From: Bacteroidales bacterium
GTDB lineage: Bacteria > Bacteroidota > Bacteroidia > Bacteroidales > Tenuifilaceae
Assembly (NCBI GenBank): GCA_003531155.1
Contig: DQHR01000045.1
Location: 42,582-47,781 of the forward strand
Length of the DNA: 5,200 bases
Direction: 5' to 3'
Part shown: positions 1-5,200 of the stretch, piece after piece
How positions within the stretch are numbered: position 1 is the first letter of the stretch
Layout of the letters: each line of letters begins with the position of its first letter
Translations under genes and position numbers: made by a program
The notes under the pieces: model-generated
What the model was told of the DNA's origin: nothing
The model's input: only the letters and a program-made list of their open reading frames with translations
Databases searched by the model: none

Positions 1-1
1 A

Positions 2-217
2 ATGGATGGCGGAAAAGATGGCCACTCAGTGTTCACCTACTATCTGCTTAAATCGCTTACCAACAATCAAAACCAGTTCTTTGATGCCAGTCAGCTTTAC
101 AACGATCTTAAAGTTGCGGTTATCAATAATTCCAATCAAACACCTGGGTTTAGCCCAATTGTTAACACTGGCGATGAGGGCGGGCAGTTTATTTTTATTA
201 AAAAACAAAATCAGTAG
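2..217 (+). CDS. C-terminal fragment of a caspase-like (peptidase C14) protein
   Basis: This is the last 71 codons of a gene that begins before the window; the ATG at 2 is almost certainly an internal Met, and base 1 belongs to the preceding codon. The visible text matches the end of the C14 caspase/metacaspase fold: a GGKDGHSVFTYYLLKSL stretch (residues 3-19; the 'GHSVFT..LL..L' helix that follows the active-site half), then a 'FDASQLYNDLKVAV' helix, a 'QTPGFSPI' strand and a closing 'GDEGGQFIFI' strand. Proteins of this family are cysteine peptidases that usually cleave after Arg, Lys or Asp. The catalytic His and Cys would lie upstream, so activity cannot be judged here. The gene ends with TAG at 215-217, only 6 bases before the sensor gene and in the same frame, which suggests co-transcription. 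Cellular location and N-terminal domains are unknown. The family call rests on motif recognition of a short C-terminal piece. Confidence 0.8.
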   Translation: MDGGKDGHSVFTYYLLKSLTNNQNQFFDASQLYNDLKVAVINNSNQTPGFSPIVNTGDEGGQFIFIKKQNQ

Positions 218-223
218 GAATTT

Positions 224-3200
224 GTGAGACATCTTAGGGTATTCGCTTTATTCACCGTTTGCTTACTATTTGCTTTTAAGTCAAGCGGTCAGTTATATAA
301 TTTCACCAACTATAGCCTCGAGCAAGGATTACCTCAATCCTCGGTTTATTCAATTTTTCAGGATTCGCGAGGTTATTTGTGGCTTGGAACCGAAAGCGGA
401 GTTGCCCGTTTTGATGGATTGCGTTTTACTGTTTTTGATCGAACTTCTGGTTTACCCGGCAATACAGTTCGAAGCATTATTGAACTTGCAAATGGTGATA
501 TTTGGGTTGGAACCGATATGGGAATTGCCTTTTACAATGGCTCCTCATGGAAGCAGATAACAACTAAAGATGGCTTAAAAGGATCGGCAGTTATGAAGTT
601 AGCAACCGATTCAAAAGGTAGAGTTTGGGCTGCATCTAATGATGATGGGGTTAATATTATCAATATAGATAAAGACTCGGTAATAATTGAGAATCTAAAT
701 AAAGACAGAGGCCTTTCGGCAAATTTTGTTTTTGATATCTTCCATACAACCAACGGACAAACAATGCTAGCCCTGTTTGGCGGGATTAATACAGTTTCAC
801 AAATAGATGGGAAGTATATCGTTCACGATATTCAGGATTCGGTTTTACTTCCAAGTAATTTAATTACTTGTATTGATCAGGATAAATCGGGGAATTTTTG
901 GTGTGGCACTTACGATGCTGGAGCATTTGAATTAGTTAAGAAACATGGCGCATATAGTGTTGTTCCCATTCAAAACAACCAAGGGTTAACAGATTCTCGT
1001 ATCTGGGATGTTTACTGTGATACTTCAGGAGATATCTGGTTCGGCTCAAACGATAATGGTTTGTATCGCTTGAGTAACGGAAATATGCAAAATATATCCC
1101 TAAGTAACGGATTGCCCGGTAGTATGATTCTTAGCATTTATAAGGATCGAAACCGTAATCTTTGGTTTGGGTCGATTAATAGTGGCTTTTCACTATTTAG
1201 GGGTTTTCAACTAGTACATTATTCAAGTGAAGATGGATTGCCAGGAACTTCGGTATTGGCAATTCGCGAAGGAAACAATCAATCGTTATGGGTTGGTGGC
1301 GATGGCAAGGGGTTAGCTCAAGTAACCCTAACTCAAGATAAACTTAATTCTAAGTTTTTTGGGAAGGGTAGTGGCTTTGTTAGCAAAGAGGTTAAGTCTC
1401 TCGATATTAACTCAAGTGGAAATTTACTTGTAGGTACACAAAGCGATGGACTTGCGATTATGCAAAATGAAAATTTTAGGTATTTTCCCGAAGATGAGCT
1501 GCTTAATGATAAGATTAACTGCGTTATATGGAGCAAGTATGGATCGATTTATGCCGGAACCGATTTGGGGTACAACGAAATAAAGGAGAATAAAATACAT
1601 GCTATTACCGAAGATCTAGGGTTGATTAACCCCGAAGTACAAACTGTTGTATCCGACTCAAAAGGTAATATTTGGATGGGGACCATGGGAGGGCTAGTCA
1701 AATTCCATCCAGTTACAGGAAACTATAGGGATTTCAATGAACAAGAAGGTTTGTTCGATTTGAGTATTCACTCGTTGGCAATAGATAAAAACGATCAGGT
1801 TTATATAGGCACTACCAATGGCATTTACAGGTTTGATGAGAAGAAGGATACAATTGTATCGATAGTGAGTGCAGGTCTTACATCTAAAACGATTAATTCA
1901 CTGCTATTTTATAACGATACAACTTTAATCGTTGGCACTAACCTTGGATTTAATAAGATCTTTTTTGATAAATCGTTGAGTATACCTAAAAGGATTTTAT
2001 CATACGATAAAACCAACGGTTTTAAGTTTATCGAAACCAATCAGAATGCCATTTGTAAGGATTCAAGGGGACGTGTTTGGTTTGGAACAGTAAATGGATT
2101 AACTCGCTATCAGCCTGAACTTGAGGATACCATTACAGAAACACCGATTGTTCATCTTACTGGAATTCGACTTTCGTTTGAGTCTGTCGATTGGAAAGCC
2201 AAGGGCTTAAAGGTTTTGGGGTGGAGTAATATTCCTCAGAATTTGACTTTGAAGTATTATCAAAACCACATCACCTTTGATTTTGATGGACTAAATCTTC
2301 GAAATCCTGAAAAGGTTCGGTATCGTTATAAACTCGAACCCAACGATAATGCATGGTCGCCATCAATTAGCAACAACAGTGTGACTTTCCCGGGGTTAAA
2401 CAATGGTAGTTATACTTTCAAATTATGCGCAAGTAACGATGGCATTCATTGGTCGGAGCCCATTTCATATCAACTTATAATAACACCTCCATTCTGGAAA
2501 ACAATCTGGTTTTACCTTATTCTTTTGGTTTTAGTGGTAACAGGATTGATCATCTACATTCGCTATCGCGAGCAGAAATTAATGCGCGAAAAGGAATATC
2601 TAGAACAGGTTGTGAAAGAGCGTACTGCCGAGGTTGTGGCACAAAAAGATTGTATTGAGCAACAACATAAAATTGTAACTCATCAGAAAGAGGAGATTAC
2701 AGCCAGTATAACCTACGCACGTAGAATTCAACAGGCTGTATTGCCCGGTGTTGAGGTGTTGAGCGAGAATACTGCGGATAGCTTTGTGCTATATAAACCG
2801 CGCGATATCGTAAGTGGCGATTTTTATTGGATTGGCAAAAGCGGAAACCTTCTAGTTGTTACTGCAGCCGACTGTACAGGTCATGGCGTTCCCGGCGCAT
2901 TTATGAGCATGCTGGGCATTAGCTTTATGAATAAGATTATAAAGGAACAAAAGATTGAGATGCCCAACGAGGTGCTTGGTCAGATGCGCAATAACGTTAT
3001 AACATCTCTTAAGCAGGGGAATTACGAGGGCACAACAAAGGATGGTATGGATATGGCTCTTTGTGTAATCAATCTCGATACCCTAATGATGACCTTTGCT
3101 GGTGCATATAACCCAGCGGTTATTGTCTCCAATGGTGAGGCACAGGAGTTAAAAGCCGATCGTATGCCAGTTGGACTTCATATGGTAATGGACGATTTTA

Positions 3201-3463
3201 CTACAGTCAACTATCAACTTAAAAAGGGTGATTGCGTTTATCTATTCTCTGATGGATATCAGGATCAGATGGGTGGCCCAACCAATCGGAAGTTCATGCG
3301 CAAAAATTTACGTGAACTTCTTGAGTCAATTCACAGTAAGCCATTCTGTGAGCAACGAGAAATACTCGACAATACCGTTGAGAATTGGCGTCGTGATCCT
3401 GCTTTACCCGATGGGGAAGTAGATCAGATGGATGATATTCTTGTGCTTGGGTTTACTGTTTAG
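224..3463 (+). CDS. Transmembrane sensor: 14-blade Reg_prop propeller, Y_Y_Y domain and SpoIIE-type PP2C phosphatase
   Basis: This 1079-residue protein should sense a periplasmic signal and control a cytoplasmic Ser/Thr phosphatase. Residues 1-22 form a signal peptide (basic MRHLR, then a hydrophobic core, then SSGQ). Fourteen blade motifs of the 'W.GT' type follow at about residues 53, 94, 135, 182, 226, 272, 314, 356, 402, 443, 484, 527, 569 and 619, spaced 41-50 residues, giving two seven-bladed propellers; the fourth (MLALF) is degenerate. A Y_Y_Y domain lies at about 680-752, a membrane helix at 760-779 and a coiled coil at 780-832. The motif SITYARRIQQAVLP (828-841) leads into the PP2C domain (850-1079). 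Its metal-binding acidic residues look intact: D866 in GDFYW, D883 in DCTGHGVPGAF, D1010 in FSDGYQDQ, and D1070/D1071 near the end. By family knowledge the substrate is likely a phosphorylated STAS anti-anti-sigma factor, but none is seen here. The GTG at 224 is chosen because it gives a good signal peptide and follows an in-frame TAG at 215; no ATG occurs before residue 99. The gene probably shares a transcript with the caspase gene. Confidence 0.93.
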   Translation: MRHLRVFALFTVCLLFAFKSSGQLYNFTNYSLEQGLPQSSVYSIFQDSRGYLWLGTESGVARFDGLRFTVFDRTSGLPGNTVRSIIELANGDIWVGTDMGIAFYNGSSWKQITTKDGLKGSAVMKLATDSKGRVWAASNDDGVNIINIDKDSVIIENLNKDRGLSANFVFDIFHTTNGQTMLALFGGINTVSQIDGKYIVHDIQDSVLLPSNLITCIDQDKSGNFWCGTYDAGAFELVKKHGAYSVVPIQNNQGLTDSRIWDVYCDTSGDIWFGSNDNGLYRLSNGNMQNISLSNGLPGSMILSIYKDRNRNLWFGSINSGFSLFRGFQLVHYSSEDGLPGTSVLAIREGNNQSLWVGGDGKGLAQVTLTQDKLNSKFFGKGSGFVSKEVKSLDINSSGNLLVGTQSDGLAIMQNENFRYFPEDELLNDKINCVIWSKYGSIYAGTDLGYNEIKENKIHAITEDLGLINPEVQTVVSDSKGNIWMGTMGGLVKFHPVTGNYRDFNEQEGLFDLSIHSLAIDKNDQVYIGTTNGIYRFDEKKDTIVSIVSAGLTSKTINSLLFYNDTTLIVGTNLGFNKIFFDKSLSIPKRILSYDKTNGFKFIETNQNAICKDSRGRVWFGTVNGLTRYQPELEDTITETPIVHLTGIRLSFESVDWKAKGLKVLGWSNIPQNLTLKYYQNHITFDFDGLNLRNPEKVRYRYKLEPNDNAWSPSISNNSVTFPGLNNGSYTFKLCASNDGIHWSEPISYQLIITPPFWKTIWFYLILLVLVVTGLIIYIRYREQKLMREKEYLEQVVKERTAEVVAQKDCIEQQHKIVTHQKEEITASITYARRIQQAVLPGVEVLSENTADSFVLYKPRDIVSGDFYWIGKSGNLLVVTAADCTGHGVPGAFMSMLGISFMNKIIKEQKIEMPNEVLGQMRNNVITSLKQGNYEGTTKDGMDMALCVINLDTLMMTFAGAYNPAVIVSNGEAQELKADRMPVGLHMVMDDFTTVNYQLKKGDCVYLFSDGYQDQMGGPTNRKFMRKNLRELLESIHSKPFCEQREILDNTVENWRRDPALPDGEVDQMDDILVLGFTV

Positions 3464-3522
3464 TAAAATAAAATCCGCTTATGATGATATTTTGAATAAC
3501 AGGGTGTGGTGTATCACTGTTT

Positions 3523-3616
3523 TGTCATGCTGAACAAAGTGAAGCATCTGTATTAGATTATAAGATCCTTCGCTTTGCTCAGAACCGAGTTTGCGAGTTC
3601 GGCGGAGCCAATGACA
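3523..3616. repeat. REP-like structured inverted repeat between convergent genes
   Basis: The element is bounded by TGTCAT (3523-3528) and its perfect inverse ATGACA (3611-3616). Inside, 3530-3549 pairs with 3563-3582 around a 13-base loop: 17 Watson-Crick pairs, one G-U pair and two mismatches. A second hairpin follows, with stem 3585-3591/3596-3602 and loop TGCG, including two G-U pairs. Together they give a three-armed fold. The core wording (GTCATGCTGAAC..., ...CGCTTTGCTCAG) resembles a dispersed intergenic repeat I recall from many Bacteroidota genomes; copy number cannot be shown from one window. It sits where the sensor gene and ltaE converge and may act as a transcript 3' end or bidirectional barrier. 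No T-tract follows the arms directly, so it is not called as a classical intrinsic terminator. No coding sequence is seen in the rest of 3464-3634. Confidence 0.75.
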
Positions 3617-3634
3617 TTCCTTAATGAGTTAACG

Positions 3635-4666
3635 TCAATTAATAATACTTTGAAGGGTTTTAGTTAATTCGTTCAACATTTCATCAGTAAAGTCTAGATG
3701 TGTAACCATTCGTATTGTCTGCGGGCCAAAGATTGAGCAAAGAATATTTTTCTCTCTCAGTTTTTTTGCAAAATCCTTCTCTTGCAGAGATTTATTCAGT
3801 TTAAATACGATGATATTTGTTTGAACTGGACTTATTTCCTCAATATAGGGTTGCTTTTCAAGCACCATGGCAATTGCGTTAGCTCTGCAATGATCTTCTT
3901 TTAACCTTTCAATGTGATTATCGAGAGCATATAATCCAGCAGCAGCCATAAACCCGGCTTGGCGCATTGCTCCTCCAAACGCTTTGCGCGTTCTGCGCGC
4001 CTCGTTGATGAAATCCTGAGTTCCTAAAAGTACAGAGCCAACTGGAGCACCAAGCCCTTTGGATAAGCAGATTGAAATTGAGTCGAAAAGCTCGCCATAC
4101 TGTTTTGGAGATTCACCAGTTTCGACTAAAGCATTGAATAACCGAGCACCATCCATGTGGAACTTAAGGTTGTGTTTGTCAGTAACCTCTTTAATTTTTT
4201 TTATCTCGTTTATATCCCATATGCTGCCCCCAGCCTTATTAACGGTATTCTCTATTTCAACCATTTTGGTTCGTGCCGCATGTATATCGTTGGGGTTGCT
4301 TATATTCTCAATCACATCATTAGCTGTAAATCGACCTCTGTCGCCAAAAAGCAAGCGTACAGATGCCATTGAATTGCGGGCAATTCCTCCTCCTTCGTAA
4401 TTGTAGATATGTGCCATGCGGTCGCATATTACCTCATCGCCTGGTTTTACATGAACGTTAATAGCTATTTGGTTGGTCATAGTGCCCGAAGGGCAGTATA
4501 TTGCAGACTGCATGCCGAACATGCTTGCTAATTTCCTTTCCAATGCGTTAACCGTTGGGTCCTCCCCATAAACATCGTCCCCTACAGGTGTAGTCATCAT
4601 TGCGTTAAGCATCGCAAGGGTTGGTTTTGTTACGGTATCGCTGCGTAGATCTATAATTTGGCTCAT
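3635..4666 (-). CDS. ltaE: Low-specificity L-threonine aldolase
   Basis: This PLP-dependent fold-type I enzyme cleaves L-threonine and L-allo-threonine to glycine and acetaldehyde in the cytoplasm, feeding glycine and one-carbon metabolism. The 343 residues are full length for the family (E. coli LtaE is about 333). Visible family motifs in order are DLRSDTVTKPT (6-16), GDDVYGEDPTVN (29-40), PSGTMTNQIA (59-68, PLP phosphate loop), H86 in the AHIYNYEGGG segment (ring-stacking His), HMDGAR (170-175, with D172 contacting the pyridine nitrogen), and SKGLGAPVGS (202-211) with K203 as the Schiff-base lysine. R319 in IRMVTHLD is the expected substrate-carboxylate arginine. The ATG (complement of 4664-4666) starts exactly at the conserved N-terminus and is preceded by A-rich sequence with no Shine-Dalgarno, as usual in Bacteroidota. 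The stop is TGA. The gene is convergent with the sensor gene and divergent from prfB, so it is probably monocistronic. Stereospecificity between threonine isomers cannot be read from the sequence. Confidence 0.95.
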   Translation of the reverse strand: MSQIIDLRSDTVTKPTLAMLNAMMTTPVGDDVYGEDPTVNALERKLASMFGMQSAIYCPSGTMTNQIAINVHVKPGDEVICDRMAHIYNYEGGGIARNSMASVRLLFGDRGRFTANDVIENISNPNDIHAARTKMVEIENTVNKAGGSIWDINEIKKIKEVTDKHNLKFHMDGARLFNALVETGESPKQYGELFDSISICLSKGLGAPVGSVLLGTQDFINEARRTRKAFGGAMRQAGFMAAAGLYALDNHIERLKEDHCRANAIAMVLEKQPYIEEISPVQTNIIVFKLNKSLQEKDFAKKLREKNILCSIFGPQTIRMVTHLDFTDEMLNELTKTLQSIIN

Positions 4667-4761
4667 TTTATCTATTAGTTTCTTTTGACTTTATTTTTCT
4701 TCTATGACTAAAGATAATGCAAATGGTTTCATTTTGGGTAAAAACCTTTGAGCCTTTTTAC

Positions 4762-4769
4762 TACTTTTG
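4762..4769 (+). promoter_or_regulatory. Probable prfB promoter, -7 element TACTTTTG
   Basis: TACTTTTG matches the Bacteroidota primary-sigma -7 consensus TAnnTTTG at every fixed position and lies 16 bases before the prfB ATG, implying a leader of roughly 10 bases. A TTTG at 4733-4736 could be the -33 element, but the 25-base gap is longer than the usual 17-23; another TTTG at 4747-4750 is too close. So the -7 box is strong and the -33 box weak. The divergent ltaE promoter must also lie in 4667-4785, but no convincing match was found for it. Confidence 0.5.
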
Positions 4770-4785
4770 TGAAAACTACCTATTG

Positions 4786-5200
4786 ATGATAACCATTGAG
4801 CAAATAAAAGAGCTTGTAAAGCGCGAGGATGCGCTGAGGAGGCATCTTTGACATCGAAAATAAACTAATTAAGCTTGACGAGGAAGAACAAAAAACCCAC
4901 TCGCCAAATTTCTGGGATAACCCATCCGAAGCGGAAAAACAGCTGAAACTTGTAGCATCTATTAAAGCATGGACTCAATCCTACACTGATGTTAAGCAAA
5001 GTATTGATGATCTTCAGGTGCTATTTGATTTCAATAAAGAGGGTGAGGCAACTGAGCAGGAGGTTGATAAGCAATACGCTATAACACTTGTCAAAGTTGA
5101 GGATTTGGAGTTGAAGAACATGCTTCGTCGTGAGGAAGATCGCCTTGGGGCGATTATGAAAATCAACTCCGGTGCAGGTGGCACCGAGAGCCTCGATTGG
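4786..5200 (+). CDS. prfB: Peptide chain release factor 2 (RF2), 5' part, with programmed +1 frameshift
   Basis: RF2 releases the finished peptide at UGA and UAA codons on the ribosome. The reading frame is 4786-4848 (21 codons, MITIEQIKELVKREDALRRHL split by the recoding site after Leu21), then an in-frame TGA at 4849-4851. Skipping T4849 and continuing from GAC at 4850 gives 117 more codons to the window edge: DIENKLIKLDEEEQ..., SPNFWDNPSEAEKQ (typical RF2 N-terminal helical domain 1), and INSGAGGTESLDW at the edge, a hallmark of RF2 at the start of the core domains. About 138 of an expected ~365 residues are visible; the SPF anticodon-like motif and catalytic GGQ lie beyond the window. The ATG at 4786 is chosen because it gives the standard RF2 N-terminus; a TTG directly before it is less likely. 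Because the gene is split between two frames, simple ORF finding misses it. Confidence 0.96.
4837..4852 (+). promoter_or_regulatory. prfB +1 programmed frameshift site (AGGAGG CAT CTT TGA C)
   Basis: The site has all parts of the conserved RF2 autoregulatory signal: a Shine-Dalgarno-like AGGAGG (4837-4842), a 3-base spacer (CAT), the slippery CTT (4846-4848) and the poorly terminating stop context TGA-C (4849-4852). In the known mechanism, low RF2 lets the ribosome pause at TGA, the internal Shine-Dalgarno pairing helps the P-site tRNA-Leu slip from CUU to UUU, and translation resumes in the +1 frame. Ample RF2 terminates at TGA and yields only a 21-residue peptide. Layout and spacing match the E. 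coli site (AGGGGG TAT CTT TGA C). Confidence 0.96.

Noticed and set aside
532..753. Open frames antisense to the sensor gene (also 1333-1536)
   Set aside because: Short, no start context or recognisable domain, and fully inside the propeller coding region.
2561..3463. Histidine kinase output domain expected from the Reg_prop/Y_Y_Y sensor
   Set aside because: No H-box or ATP-binding N/G boxes are present; the region reads clearly as a SpoIIE-type PP2C phosphatase.
3498..3523. Possible intrinsic terminator hairpin (AACAG...CTGTT followed by a few T)
   Set aside because: The stem has only five continuous pairs, mostly A-T, and the T-run is four bases, which is too weak to call.
3464..3634. Mobile element or CRISPR-like structure in the convergent gap
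   Set aside because: There is one inverted-repeat unit, no transposase, no direct repeats with spacers and no clear target duplication.
4059..4400. 113-codon open frame on the + strand inside ltaE
   Set aside because: It lies wholly antisense to a strongly conserved enzyme, has no recognisable motif, and is explained by that gene's codon use.
4709..4716. Candidate ltaE promoter on the - strand (TATCTTTA)
   Set aside because: It lacks the final G of TAnnTTTG and has no TTTG at a suitable distance upstream.
4786..4851. Premature stop in prfB as a pseudogene or sequencing error
   Set aside because: The stop lies at the conserved RF2 recoding position with AGGAGG, CTT and TGA-C all correctly placed, so it is programmed frameshifting.

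Overview
The window reads as chromosomal DNA from a member of the Bacteroidota, probably Bacteroidia-like. The evidence is a 14-repeat periplasmic Reg_prop/Y_Y_Y sensor of the kind typical of this phylum, a perfect match to the Bacteroidota -7 promoter motif TAnnTTTG, A-rich rather than Shine-Dalgarno start regions, moderately AT-rich codon use, and a REP-like inverted repeat of a type I recall as common in these genomes. Assignment below phylum is not supported.

Layout, left to right. (1) 2-217, + strand: the C-terminal end of a caspase-like (peptidase C14) protein. (2) 224-3463, + strand: an intact 1079-residue transmembrane sensor with a signal peptide, fourteen propeller blades, a Y_Y_Y domain, one membrane helix, a coiled coil and a cytoplasmic SpoIIE/PP2C-type serine/threonine phosphatase. 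It starts 6 bases after the caspase stop codon and in the same reading frame. (3) 3464-3634: a convergent intergenic region with a structured inverted-repeat element (3523-3616). (4) 3635-4666, - strand: a complete low-specificity L-threonine aldolase (ltaE). (5) 4667-4785: a short divergent intergenic region with a likely prfB promoter. (6) 4786-5200, + strand: the 5' part of prfB (peptide chain release factor 2) with the classic programmed +1 frameshift at codon 22. It runs off the window.

How the genes relate. The caspase gene and the phosphatase sensor look like a two-gene operon. The sensor should detect a periplasmic signal and control dephosphorylation of a cytoplasmic partner, by family analogy a STAS-domain anti-anti-sigma factor, though none is encoded in the window. 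Any functional link to the caspase is inferred from adjacency. ltaE and prfB are housekeeping genes with no evident link to that pair. The most noteworthy items are the caspase/PP2C-sensor pairing with its single in-frame stop, the three-armed repeat element, and the prfB recoding site with an internal Shine-Dalgarno-like hexamer in a phylum that rarely uses such sequences to initiate translation.
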